Shown piece after piece: positions 18,564-27,447 of a stretch of 64,000 nt of DNA. Below the pieces are notes generated by a model, which did not search any database, was not told the origin of the DNA, and saw only the letters and a list, made by a program, of their open reading frames with translations. The first letter of the stretch is position 1. Every line of letters begins with the position of its first letter. A program made the translations under genes and the position numbers. The DNA is from WRGT01 sp942493035 (lineage in GTDB: Bacteria; Spirochaetota; UBA4802; UBA5550): contig OW818666.1 in assembly GCA_942493035.1 (NCBI GenBank), forward strand, positions 1,550,001-1,614,000, in the 5' to 3' direction.

Positions 18564-19676
18564 TTACCGTTTTAGAATCGCTTCAAAATACTCCATATTT
18601 CCGAAATAGATAAAATCGAATGCCGAAAAACTAAGCACAGTCAGAAGATTTCTTTTTACTCCAAGTGAGATATACTTCGTAAAAGTTGCTGTTCCGTTAT
18701 CCGGATCCCACAAAGATAAAGCCAGAGTTCTGTTTTTCAAATCTATGTCAACTGTATCGGTTATAACACATGACTGAAACTGAAGTGAACTTACAAAAGC
18801 TTCTATTTCATTCTTATCCAATCGAAGATTATCTGTTTCGATAGATTCAAGTCCTATCTGGGCATCTCTTGAAGTAAAATTTTTAATCCAGTATGTATCC
18901 TGCAGACCGGACATGGGATTTCCCTTTTCAAAATGCCAGTTTTTATCAAGATTTAATGTAGTACTATCCAGTCTGACTTTCATCTTTTCAGCTGCAGGTA
19001 TGATATATTTTTTATCAGATATTTTGTCTTTATAAAATGAAGGGACTTTATTTATTCTTGTAAACATATCGGGATCGTTTTCCGGAACAGATCCGAAGCA
19101 TAAAAGTTTAAACGAAACATATCCCTTCTGTCCGAAGTTATCAGTTTCAATATTGCTGCTCGATTCCAGTCTGTAAAAGGGTATCCACCATTTGTAACTG
19201 TTAGCAAGCTTCCGGTTGTAACTCTCCCATTTTGAATTAATCTGCAGATCTATTTTATTTTTAAGTTTCGGACCGTGAGTCAGGGTTTCACTGCCGAGAT
19301 AGTTCATCAGGTTGAGAAGATCTGCCATGATAACAGTCGCCTCTTTTGTATTACCCTGAATTGATTCAGTTAAAAACTCCATGGCCCCTTTACTGAGAAT
19401 GTACCGTCCAAGATAAAGATACGATTTACCATCATTGAGATTCATAACACGGATTATATACTGCTTATTGTCTGCTTTCATTATTCCGAAAAGTCTGTTT
19501 ACAGGTTCTTTACTCCCGAAAACTCCTGTTCTCAGATCGTGATAATAAACATACTGCCCCGGCCTCTCCGCAGGAAACGGATCTGCAGTAATGAGAGCAG
19601 AACTATCCGCATAAAGTGAGAGTGAACATAGTATTATTGAAAAAGCAATAAGCAGATGTTTAATACTATTGAACAT
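18564..19676 (-). CDS. exported hypothetical protein
   Basis: A 370-residue protein with a signal peptide (1-22, SLYADS) and a textbook AAGGAGA site, so it is certainly a gene. The mature part is mixed alpha/beta with no cysteine pairs or catalytic motif that I recognise. The end, IDLKNRTLALSLWDPDNG, suggests a beta-rich C-terminal region. No family named. Neighbours are the DUF4015 lipoprotein downstream and the UDG-like gene upstream on the same strand, with gaps of about 110 and 70 bases. Confidence 0.75.
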   Translation of the reverse strand: MFNSIKHLLIAFSIILCSLSLYADSSALITADPFPAERPGQYVYYHDLRTGVFGSKEPVNRLFGIMKADNKQYIIRVMNLNDGKSYLYLGRYILSKGAMEFLTESIQGNTKEATVIMADLLNLMNYLGSETLTHGPKLKNKIDLQINSKWESYNRKLANSYKWWIPFYRLESSSNIETDNFGQKGYVSFKLLCFGSVPENDPDMFTRINKVPSFYKDKISDKKYIIPAAEKMKVRLDSTTLNLDKNWHFEKGNPMSGLQDTYWIKNFTSRDAQIGLESIETDNLRLDKNEIEAFVSSLQFQSCVITDTVDIDLKNRTLALSLWDPDNGTATFTKYISLGVKRNLLTVLSFSAFDFIYFGNMEYFEAILKR

Positions 19677-19748
19677 AAAAATTTCTCCTTTTTATTTCCG
19701 GTGAGCTTTATGATAATTCAACTGCTCACGACCGTAAAATTTCAATCA

Positions 19749-20402
19749 CTACCAGTTGAAAGTCTTCTGTCTCATCTCTACTCCCAAAGCTTTAAGCTTG
19801 ATAAATATATCTTTAGACTGATTTTTTTTCAGTTCATGAATAAAATTTCCGTAACTGAAATGCTTGTAACACAAGACCCATTCTCTAAGAGCGTCCCCCT
19901 TATCCTTTAAATAGAATTCAGTGAGAGTATCACCGAAGACAGAGAATATACCCCTGGGTTTAATCTCCGAACATCCGATTATCCACAATTCACAGGATAA
20001 TAATTTATGAAAATCATAAGCAAGTTCAGCCATAAATTTCTGGCTGTCAGCAAGGAGTTCGTTATTATGGAGTTTACGCAACTCTGAAGTTGAATTTGTA
20101 TGTAAACAGGTTTTGTTAAGAACAAGAACCTCTTTTGAAAAATCCTCTACAAGTTCATTATATTCAAAAAAGTTTCGAGCCTGCGTCCCTGCAAGACCAA
20201 CGAGATAACGGTTTTCTTCTGCTTCTTCTTTCCCTGGATTATCTGCTACAATGATATATCTGATATCGCTGCTTCGATCAAATAGATCAAGATCGGTATT
20301 ATACACCGGGATAATAGCAGGATCTTTACCCGCAATATCCTGAGTATACTTCTTGAAATTATCACTGAGCCCCTGAAACAGCTCTAATTGTTTTTTATTC
20401 AT
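19749..20402 (-). CDS. uracil-DNA-glycosylase-superfamily-like protein
   Basis: 217 residues. YIIVADNPGKEEAEENRYL (about 49-67) followed by GLAGTQARNFF (69-79) matches the glycosylase-superfamily pattern of a catalytic GxxPG loop plus G-x-AG. Near the C terminus CYKHFSYGNF could be the HPS-like loop but is not a clean match. If active it would remove uracil or related lesions from DNA. The residue after the Pro-Gly loop is not the standard Asp/Glu-Gln, so activity and substrate are uncertain. The ribosome-binding site is weak. Confidence 0.65.
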   Translation of the reverse strand: MNKKQLELFQGLSDNFKKYTQDIAGKDPAIIPVYNTDLDLFDRSSDIRYIIVADNPGKEEAEENRYLVGLAGTQARNFFEYNELVEDFSKEVLVLNKTCLHTNSTSELRKLHNNELLADSQKFMAELAYDFHKLLSCELWIIGCSEIKPRGIFSVFGDTLTEFYLKDKGDALREWVLCYKHFSYGNFIHELKKNQSKDIFIKLKALGVEMRQKTFNW

Positions 20403-20453
20403 TATTATTCTGCCGGTTTTTAATTTGTATTAAAGCGACTGTAATTCAACATA

Positions 20454-21338
20454 TTACAGGTAAATAGTTTTCTTTTCTATAGCACCATAGAGTTTCATCG
20501 GAGGTTTTACATTTTTACCGGCGTTATAAATCAGGATATCAAGTTCCTCATCTGTTCGAAGCGGATCATGATGAAATGCAAAAAGATTTTTAACATTAAA
20601 CTTATTACTGATTTCAATTGTCTTATTAATTGAAGTATGACCCCAACCTATCTTATTTTTATACTCTTCATCAGTATACTGACAGTCTGCAATCAGTACG
20701 TCCGCATCCTTAATAAGATTTCCAATATTTTTTTCATTTATCATTTCTATTTCCGGATCATCCGAAATTTCACTATCAGTTGCATATACTACAACTTTCC
20801 CCTTATATTCAATTCTGAATCCAAGGGATAATGATGGATGAATCAGGTGGGTAAAATGAATCTTTACATCGTTTATGTAAAACGGACTTTCTGACAGAGT
20901 ATTAAATACAACATCAGATGCAAGTTCAAAAACTGTTACTGGAAAATATTCTTTATCCATCTGACCGTAAATCAGTTTTTCAAGAGCGGAAACACTATTC
21001 CCTCCATAAAATGAAATTTTATTACCGGGCAGATATGCCATATGAAAAAAAGGGAAACCCTGAATATGATCCCAATGAGTATGACTGATCAGGATATTAT
21101 ATTCGCGGGGTGAACCTCCGAATTCATGAAGAAGAGATGCTCCTAACTCTCTTAATCCGGTGCCGGCATCAAATATAATAATTGTATCTCCGCATCTTAT
21201 TTCCACGCATGGAGTGTTTCCTCCATATTTTAAGAAATATTTACCAGGTGTAGGTATTGATCCCCGTGTACCCCAGAATTTAATTTTAATATTATAATTA
21301 TCTTTATCAATTTTTGTCATAATCGTATAATTATCCAT
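20454..21338 (-). CDS. MBL-fold metallo-hydrolase
   Basis: A 294-residue soluble metallo-beta-lactamase-fold enzyme. It opens with FWGTRGSIPTPG and has FDAGTGLRELG, the zinc motif HTHWDH (preceded by SHTHWDHIQGFPFF), a later Asp ligand in ADCQYTDEEY, GWGHTS, and a final FAFHHDP. The pattern is that of the PhnP / class II cyclic-nucleotide phosphodiesterase / RNase Z-like group. Substrate unknown; a phosphodiester is likely. The second Met (21320) is an alternative start; neither has a clear ribosome-binding site. Confidence 0.85.
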   Translation of the reverse strand: MDNYTIMTKIDKDNYNIKIKFWGTRGSIPTPGKYFLKYGGNTPCVEIRCGDTIIIFDAGTGLRELGASLLHEFGGSPREYNILISHTHWDHIQGFPFFHMAYLPGNKISFYGGNSVSALEKLIYGQMDKEYFPVTVFELASDVVFNTLSESPFYINDVKIHFTHLIHPSLSLGFRIEYKGKVVVYATDSEISDDPEIEMINEKNIGNLIKDADVLIADCQYTDEEYKNKIGWGHTSINKTIEISNKFNVKNLFAFHHDPLRTDEELDILIYNAGKNVKPPMKLYGAIEKKTIYL

Positions 21339-21395
21339 TATTTATTTATAAACCGGTAGAACTATTTATTATTATTTCAGTTTGTCAACAGGATA

Positions 21396-22163
21396 TTATT
21401 TCTTCAGATTCCATTCATCCGATCCGAATTTTTTTGAATAGAGTTCCATGACCGCACATTCAGCATCGGACAGACCATCTATGCAGAAATCGATATTAAA
21501 CGAACACGCAAACTCCTTGATCAGAGTTACGATGAGATCATCGATAAATTTTTCATTTATCTCATTCCCGGTTTCATTTCGGATAGAGGTGATAGAATCA
21601 TGAGTTGACAGGAATCCCCTTTTTTTTAATTTCTGTTCATCGTGGATTAGCGCGGATGTAATTATATCCTTATCCATATCAAGAATAATTGTTCCATGCT
21701 GCTGCAGTACTCCCTTCTTTCTGACCTGGGCGCTGCCTGATATTTTTCTATTATCGATTACAATATCATTAACCGGTCTGTACCCGGCGTTAATTGAAAG
21801 TTTCCGGAGGGAGTCAATTATTGGAGATAATATTTCTCTAAAGGAATCCTCAACTGAAACCGGTACAATACCGGAATTTAGTGGTAAAGTAAAACTGTAT
21901 GTAAGCTCCATATGATGTATCACAGTTCCGCCTGCAGTCTCTCTTCGTGTTACAGGGATTCCATTTTTTTTACAGTATCTGGTATTTACACATTCATTGA
22001 TTTTCTGAAAATATCCAAGTGTAACCGATGCACTCTTCCATCGGTAAAGTCTCAATGTCGGAAGCACCCCCGGCATTGAAAGTCCATGAAGGATTGCATG
22101 GTCCTTCGCCATATTCACTGTACTCTTAAGCGGAGGATCGAGAATAAGCCTGAATCTGTTCAT
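21396..22163 (-). CDS. lplA: lipoate-protein ligase A-like enzyme
   Basis: 255 residues from ATG 22163, which overlaps the lipA stop as ATGA, with GGAGG 10 bases upstream inside lipA. A TTG at 22172 is too close to that site. Motifs are RRETAGGTVIHHMELTYSF and KISGSAQVRKKGV...HGT, the ligase/octanoyltransferase fold with the conserved Lys. There is no Cys where LipM-type octanoyltransferases have theirs (the NAGYRPVNDIVI stretch), so ligase is preferred over LipM. It attaches lipoate or octanoate to GcvH. Last gene of the glycine-cleavage operon. Confidence 0.85.
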   Translation of the reverse strand: MNRFRLILDPPLKSTVNMAKDHAILHGLSMPGVLPTLRLYRWKSASVTLGYFQKINECVNTRYCKKNGIPVTRRETAGGTVIHHMELTYSFTLPLNSGIVPVSVEDSFREILSPIIDSLRKLSINAGYRPVNDIVIDNRKISGSAQVRKKGVLQQHGTIILDMDKDIITSALIHDEQKLKKRGFLSTHDSITSIRNETGNEINEKFIDDLIVTLIKEFACSFNIDFCIDGLSDAECAVMELYSKKFGSDEWNLKK

Positions 22164-23062
22164 TTTATACAATCCTCCATGTTAAACAGTAGTCCATATT
22201 CAGACCCGTTCCCTGTATCAGCCAGTAAAGCCGCATGATATGAACTTCGAACATTCGGTGCGCTCCGGATTTTTTTAAATCCGATACCCTCGCCGATAAT
22301 TCTGATCTCATCGAATTCATCGGGATGATAATATTTTATTACATCGTAGTGATTTTTACCCGGACTGAGATATTGACCCACCGTCAATATGCTGCACCCC
22401 GCGTTATACAGATTCTTCATTGTATCTGTAATATCAGCGATCGTTTCTCCAAAACCGATCATAAGTCCTGACTTTACGGTAAACCCCATTTCTGAAGCAG
22501 CATTAATCAGAGAGAGCGAATGATTATAATCTCCAGAAGGACGGAGAGATGAAAACATCTTCTCCACAGTTTCAATGTTATGATTCAGAACATCTGGATT
22601 AGATTCCCGGATAAGGTGCAGCGCATCGATATGACACCCCTTGAAATCAGGGACCAGAAGTTCAACCCCGCAATGAGGCTCTTTCTGTTTTATGCTCAAT
22701 GAAGTTTCAGCGAAGTATGATGCACCACCATCCTTCAAGTCATCCCGTGTCACAGAAGTGATTACTGCATATTTGAGTCCAAGGCGGTAAATCGCCTCAG
22801 CTATCCGTTCCGGTTCTCCGATATCGGGGAGATCGGGCCGACCCTTTTCGACTGCACAATAGAGACAGTCACGGGTACATCTATTCCCGAGAATAAGAAA
22901 TGTTGCCGTATTATCCGCAAAGCAGTCCCCCGCATTGGGACACTTAGCCTCGGTACAGATGGTATGAAGATTCAGTTCACTAACGCATCGTTTAACATTC
23001 AGGTATCCCGCACCGCCCGGAGTTTTATACCTGATCCAATCAGGTTTTCTATCCGTTGTCAT
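22160..23062 (-). CDS. lipA: lipoyl synthase
   Basis: 300 residues from ATG 23062 (GGGGTG just upstream), overlapping the gcvPB end by 14 bases. A radical-SAM enzyme that inserts two sulfurs into octanoyl-GcvH. Both 4Fe-4S sites are visible: auxiliary CTEAKCPNAGDC (C36, C41, C47) and radical SAM CTRDCLYC (C62, C66, C69). The conserved RSSYHA serine ligand is near the C terminus. Length and motif order are typical for LipA. Pairs functionally with gcvH and lplA in the same operon. Confidence 0.97.
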   Translation of the reverse strand: MTTDRKPDWIRYKTPGGAGYLNVKRCVSELNLHTICTEAKCPNAGDCFADNTATFLILGNRCTRDCLYCAVEKGRPDLPDIGEPERIAEAIYRLGLKYAVITSVTRDDLKDGGASYFAETSLSIKQKEPHCGVELLVPDFKGCHIDALHLIRESNPDVLNHNIETVEKMFSSLRPSGDYNHSLSLINAASEMGFTVKSGLMIGFGETIADITDTMKNLYNAGCSILTVGQYLSPGKNHYDVIKYYHPDEFDEIRIIGEGIGFKKIRSAPNVRSSYHAALLADTGNGSEYGLLFNMEDCIK

Positions 23063-24494
23063 CACCCCATACCAGTACAGGATTTTTAGCAGCAAGGACA
23101 GTATCTACTCTCTTCACTGGGGTATTCTGCGGAGATCCAAGCACAATACCAGGATTTTCAATACACTCCTGTTTTATCTTTTTCATAGTTTCGATAAAAC
23201 GGTCAAGAGATTGAAGCGTCTCGGACTCGGTAGGCTCGATCATCATTGCTCCATGAATAAGCAGAGGAAAGTAAACAGTGGGAGAATGGAATCCGTAATC
23301 GAGAATTCTTTTCCCCAGATCGTTTGTAGTAACACCGCCGGGGAGCCCCTTATCACTCAGTACAAATTCATGCATACATGTACGGTTAACCGGTAAATAA
23401 AAAGTATCTTTCAATTGAGACATTAAATAATTCGCATTGAGCACAGCAGTATCAGAAATCTCACGAAGCCCTTCATAACCCAGCATCGATATATACACCC
23501 ATGCCCGGAGACATATAGCAAAGTTTCCCTGAAAAGAATGAATTCTCCCGATTGAGTCAGGCATATCATAAACAGGTATGTAGATATCACCTTTTTTTTC
23601 GACAGCAGGAACAGGGAGAAATCTGACAAGATGTTCAGCGACACCCAGCGGACCTGAACCAGGGCCGCCTCCTCCATGCGGTGTTGAAAAAGTTTTATGC
23701 AGATTAATATGCATAAGATCAAAACCCATATCGTGGAAACGCGCTCTCCCCACAGTTGCATTTAGATTTGCTCCATCACCATAAAATAGAGACCCGTTTT
23801 TATGAAGCGCTTCCGCTATTTTCAACAGATTGCGGTCAAATAATCCCAGTGTATTCGGACTTGTAAGCATCATTGCAGCGACATCACCATCAAGAAGTGC
23901 TGTAAATTTTTCAAAATCGACATCACCCTCTGGAGTTGAAGGGACCTCTCGGACCTTAAATCCGCATATAGCAACAGAAGCCGGATTTGTACCATGAGCT
24001 GAATCTGGTATAAGAATAGTACCCCGTTTCTCGCCTCTGCTCTCAAAGTATTTTTTAATTATCATTACACCGGTAAGCTCCCCATGTGAACCTGCTGCCG
24101 GAGCAAGTGTAAATCCGGAAAATCCGGTAATCCTGCACAGATAGTCACTGAGTTCATACATTATTTTCAAAGCACCCTGAGCGCAGTCACTTCCAGCCAG
24201 AGGATGAAGTGATGAAAAACCTTTTCCCCGTGCAACCCGCTCGTTGATTTTAGGATTATACTTCATCGTGCAGCTCCCCAGTGGATACATACCGTTATCC
24301 ACTCCGAAATTCATCCGCGAAAGATTATTGTAATGGCGGACAATCTCCGGTTCACTGCAGTCTGGAAGATCAATCTTCTTTCTGAGATATTTATCAGGTA
24401 TATTGCTGCTCTGCTCTCCATGCCAGAGCGGTATTGCATAATGGTTCTGTCCAGGAGAGCTTTTTTCAAATATCAATTCAGTATTCATCTGCAT
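23049..24494 (-). CDS. gcvPB: glycine dehydrogenase (P-protein) subunit 2
   Basis: A 481-residue PLP-dependent half of the split P-protein of the glycine cleavage system. With GcvPA it decarboxylates glycine and passes the aminomethyl group to lipoyl-GcvH. The PLP lysine is in NLHKTFSTPHGGGGPGSGP (near residue 265). SHGELTGVMIIKKYF and PDSAHGTNPASV are typical subunit 2 segments. It overlaps gcvPA by 10 bases. Confidence 0.97.
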   Translation of the reverse strand: MQMNTELIFEKSSPGQNHYAIPLWHGEQSSNIPDKYLRKKIDLPDCSEPEIVRHYNNLSRMNFGVDNGMYPLGSCTMKYNPKINERVARGKGFSSLHPLAGSDCAQGALKIMYELSDYLCRITGFSGFTLAPAAGSHGELTGVMIIKKYFESRGEKRGTILIPDSAHGTNPASVAICGFKVREVPSTPEGDVDFEKFTALLDGDVAAMMLTSPNTLGLFDRNLLKIAEALHKNGSLFYGDGANLNATVGRARFHDMGFDLMHINLHKTFSTPHGGGGPGSGPLGVAEHLVRFLPVPAVEKKGDIYIPVYDMPDSIGRIHSFQGNFAICLRAWVYISMLGYEGLREISDTAVLNANYLMSQLKDTFYLPVNRTCMHEFVLSDKGLPGGVTTNDLGKRILDYGFHSPTVYFPLLIHGAMMIEPTESETLQSLDRFIETMKKIKQECIENPGIVLGSPQNTPVKRVDTVLAAKNPVLVWGDDNG

Positions 24495-25828
24495 CCTCCT
24501 ATTATTTCAACATACTCATCGGCGTCATCTTTGGTAATGAGCTCGGTTGTACATACAAGAATACAACCTTCATATTCCGGATAGAGTTTTGAAATATTTA
24601 GTCCGGGGTTAATTCCATGTTTTAGAAATGCGTTCATAACATTTTCACAGTCCGAAGGTCTTATAAGGAATTCATTAAAAAACGGATTGTTTTCAAGGAG
24701 AGTTTCTATGCCAGATTCTTTAAGTCTTCCGTGGAGATAACAGGCTGTCTGATGATTTAACTCTGCGATTTCTTTCAGCCGTACACCGATTAAGCTTAAG
24801 TATACCGCAGTTCTCAAAGCAATAAGTCCTTCGTTGGTGCATATATTTGATGTTGCTTTTTCACGCCGTATATGCTGTTCTCTTGTCTGCAGAGTGAGTG
24901 TATAAACTCTACTGCCGTCAGAATCCAGTGTCTGCCCCACTAGCCTTCCGGGAATTCTGCGCATAAATTCTTTTTTCGCAGAGATATATCCCGCATAGGG
25001 CCCGCCGAAATTCAGTGCGTTTCCGAAACTTTGAATCTCACCGCAGACAACATCAGCACCAAGCTCACCCGGTCCGCGGAGCATACCAAGGCTCATTGCT
25101 TCAGTAACGACTGTAATTATTATCGCGGGACTTTCACCTGTAACATCAGCAAAAGAACCGATATCTTCTAACATCCCCATAAAATTCGGACTTTGAATAA
25201 TAACAGCCGATATATCATCTCCATACAGCTCTTTAAATTTTACGAAATCTGTAACTCCATTAAGAAGCGGAATTTCCGTAACTTTAAAATCTGCTGCCCA
25301 GGCATATGTATCAAGAACCTTACGGTAATTCGGATGTACACCTCTGCTGACAAAAACTCTGCTCCTGCCGTTGGTCCTGACTGCCATCATAGCGGCTTCG
25401 GCCATGGATGTAGCTCCATCGTACATGCTTGCGTTAGTCAGATCCATCCCGCAGAGACGGCTCATCATAGTCTGAAACTCAAATATTGCCCCTAGTGTCC
25501 CCTGGCTTACTTCAGGCTGGTATGGAGTGTATGATGTATAAAATTCGGATCTGGATGAAATTTCGTCAACAACGGCCGGTATATAATGATTATATGCTCC
25601 TGCGCCGAGAAATGTTTTTATGAACTGACGGTTTTTCTGTTCAACTTCAGAAGCGAGTTTTTCAATCTCCATCTCCGATGAAGGATGAGGGAGGCCGTCG
25701 ATATTACTGATCTGCAGATGAAGGGGAATGTCACTGAACAGTTCATCAACAGAGGAGATGCCGATGGCATCTGACATTTTTTTTCTATCCTGCTGAGACA
25801 GTCCTGTGAAACTCATATCAGTCACCAT
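24485..25828 (-). CDS. gcvPA: glycine dehydrogenase (P-protein) subunit 1
   Basis: 447 residues; the subunit 1 half of the P-protein. Recognised by FLGAGAYNHYIPAVVDEI, YTPYQPEVSQGTLGAIFEFQ, GMDLTNASMYDGATSMAEA and TREQHIRREKATSNIC. It lacks the PLP lysine, as expected. The gene overlaps gcvH by 11 bases and gcvPB by 10, so the three are tightly coupled. Confidence 0.97.
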   Translation of the reverse strand: MVTDMSFTGLSQQDRKKMSDAIGISSVDELFSDIPLHLQISNIDGLPHPSSEMEIEKLASEVEQKNRQFIKTFLGAGAYNHYIPAVVDEISSRSEFYTSYTPYQPEVSQGTLGAIFEFQTMMSRLCGMDLTNASMYDGATSMAEAAMMAVRTNGRSRVFVSRGVHPNYRKVLDTYAWAADFKVTEIPLLNGVTDFVKFKELYGDDISAVIIQSPNFMGMLEDIGSFADVTGESPAIIITVVTEAMSLGMLRGPGELGADVVCGEIQSFGNALNFGGPYAGYISAKKEFMRRIPGRLVGQTLDSDGSRVYTLTLQTREQHIRREKATSNICTNEGLIALRTAVYLSLIGVRLKEIAELNHQTACYLHGRLKESGIETLLENNPFFNEFLIRPSDCENVMNAFLKHGINPGLNISKLYPEYEGCILVCTTELITKDDADEYVEIIGGCR

Positions 25829-26231
25829 CTTTGATAAGCTTCAGATAATCAGCCGGTTTAAGAAGAGAATCAAGCTGCTTCACGTCTAAAATCTCAATTT
25901 TAAAAAGCCAGCCTTCACCATATGGATCTTTATTTATAATTTCAGGTGAATCTTCAACAGTACGATTGACCGTAGTGATAGTACCTTTAACAGGGGAGTA
26001 CACATCAGAAGCAGCTTTAGGAGACTCAATGATTACTACAGGATCTCTTTTCTCTACAACGGTATGTACAATATTTGCGATAAATTCAACAAAGACAATA
26101 TCTCCAAGTGAATGCTGAGCATGATCAGTTATTCCGCATACACCATGATTATCACTTCCGACTTTTATCCATTCATGATCAACTGTATACAGCAGATCTT
26201 CAGGTACTTTCATTCCCTTCTCTTTAGTCAT
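25818..26231 (-). CDS. gcvH: glycine cleavage H protein
   Basis: A 137-residue lipoyl-carrier protein. The lipoylated lysine is K72 in IIESPKAASDVYSPVKG. The downstream NKDPYGEGWLFKI matches the family. AGGAGG lies ahead of the ATG at 26231, the strongest ribosome-binding site in the operon, after a 130-bp gap from gcvT that contains a GC-rich palindrome. H protein is usually needed in excess, so separate translation after the palindrome makes sense (inference). Confidence 0.97.
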   Translation of the reverse strand: MTKEKGMKVPEDLLYTVDHEWIKVGSDNHGVCGITDHAQHSLGDIVFVEFIANIVHTVVEKRDPVVIIESPKAASDVYSPVKGTITTVNRTVEDSPEIINKDPYGEGWLFKIEILDVKQLDSLLKPADYLKLIKDGD

Positions 26232-26302
26232 CGTAAATCCTCCTGTTAGATTGAATTTAAATCAGTAATAATTCCTGCAATTTTTTGTAATAAAAAAACT
26301 CT

Positions 26303-26334
26303 TATATCCCCGCCGCCGAGGCGGCGGGGATATA
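26303..26334. repeat. GC-rich palindrome, copy 4, inside the gcv operon
   Basis: A perfect 15-bp inverted repeat (arm TATATCCCCGCCGCC, loop GA) between gcvT and gcvH. It has the same core as the copy at 14-42. In the mRNA it would form a very stable hairpin, able to slow 3' decay or attenuate. There is no T-run on the minus strand after the stem, so full termination is unlikely. Confidence 0.8.
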
Positions 26335-26361
26335 ATTTTAAATATTTCAATAAAAGATATG

Positions 26362-27447
26362 TTATCCATTAAATCTGTAAAATGGTCTATTTACAATTGT
26401 TCCTTCTATATCCTTATCCCGGATCACTACCTCTACTTTATCACCGATTGAAATGAATCCTCTTTTAACCCGGATCAGCGCCAGACCCTTTTTAAAAGTC
26501 GGGGAATAAATTCCGCTGGTAATCTCTCCGATTTCAACTCCTTGAAAAAAAATTTTATATCCCTCGTGCAGAACGCCTCTCCCGGTCAACTCAAGACAGA
26601 ACTGTTCATACGCAGGTCCATGTTTTTTTAAATTTTCAAGAACCGGTTTACCGATGTAATCTTTATCTGAATTGATTAACCATCCCAGTCCGGCTTCCAG
26701 AGGATTAATATTGTCATTTATTTCATGCCCGTAGAGTGAGTAGCATGCTTCAAGTCTGAGAGTATCACGCGCACCGAGTCCCGCAGGTTTTATTCCATAT
26801 TCGGCCCCCTCAAGCATCAGTCTCTCCCATAAACTCTCTGCTTTCGCATTCTCTATAAAAAGTTCGTAGCCGCGCTCTCCGGTGTATCCGGTATTTGAAA
26901 TTATAATTTCCGATCCGGTGAAATCATCAGAATAAAAATGAAATCTTTCCAGATTATCTAATTTACTCTTATCAAAAATTTTGTTAAGAACCATGGCCGA
27001 CTTCGGTCCCTGGATGTCGATTTTAGCCGTTGAGTCAGAAATGTTTTCAAGCTCAACATCCGGTATTAAATTTTTCTTCATCCAGTAAAAATCTTTATCG
27101 ATTGTCGAAGCATTCACCACAAGATAATAACTATTCTCATCCGCCATGAATATAAAAAGATCATCAATCACTCCACCGTTTTCAAAACAGAGCAGTGTGT
27201 ACATCCCCTTGCCGGGTTCAAGCTTTGACATTGAAGTGGGAATAAGTTTTGAAAGATAAAGTGCAGCATCCTTCCCCTTTACGGTAAACTCCCCCATATG
27301 TGAAACATCAAAAAGACCCACGGAGCTTCTAATATTCAGATGCTCCTCAAGAATTGAAGTATACAGAACCGGCATTGCATATCCTGCGAAATCGACCATA
27401 CGCCCCGATGCCCCGATGTGGATATTGTAAAGCGGTGTTTTTTTCAT
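26362..27447 (-). CDS. gcvT: aminomethyltransferase (T protein)
   Basis: A 361-residue tetrahydrofolate-dependent T protein that releases ammonia from aminomethyl-GcvH and makes methylene-THF. Diagnostic stretches are FDVSHMGEFTVKG, YTGERGYELFIEN and GLGARDTLRLEACYSLYGHE. It overlaps the upstream FAD-oxidoreductase gene by 4 bases (ATGA). Length normal. Confidence 0.97.
   Translation of the reverse strand: MKKTPLYNIHIGASGRMVDFAGYAMPVLYTSILEEHLNIRSSVGLFDVSHMGEFTVKGKDAALYLSKLIPTSMSKLEPGKGMYTLLCFENGGVIDDLFIFMADENSYYLVVNASTIDKDFYWMKKNLIPDVELENISDSTAKIDIQGPKSAMVLNKIFDKSKLDNLERFHFYSDDFTGSEIIISNTGYTGERGYELFIENAKAESLWERLMLEGAEYGIKPAGLGARDTLRLEACYSLYGHEINDNINPLEAGLGWLINSDKDYIGKPVLENLKKHGPAYEQFCLELTGRGVLHEGYKIFFQGVEIGEITSGIYSPTFKKGLALIRVKRGFISIGDKVEVVIRDKDIEGTIVNRPFYRFNG

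Noticed and set aside
21396..22163. LipM octanoyltransferase instead of lipoate ligase
   Set aside because: The position of the LipM catalytic Cys is occupied by non-Cys residues, while the ligase Lys motif is present.
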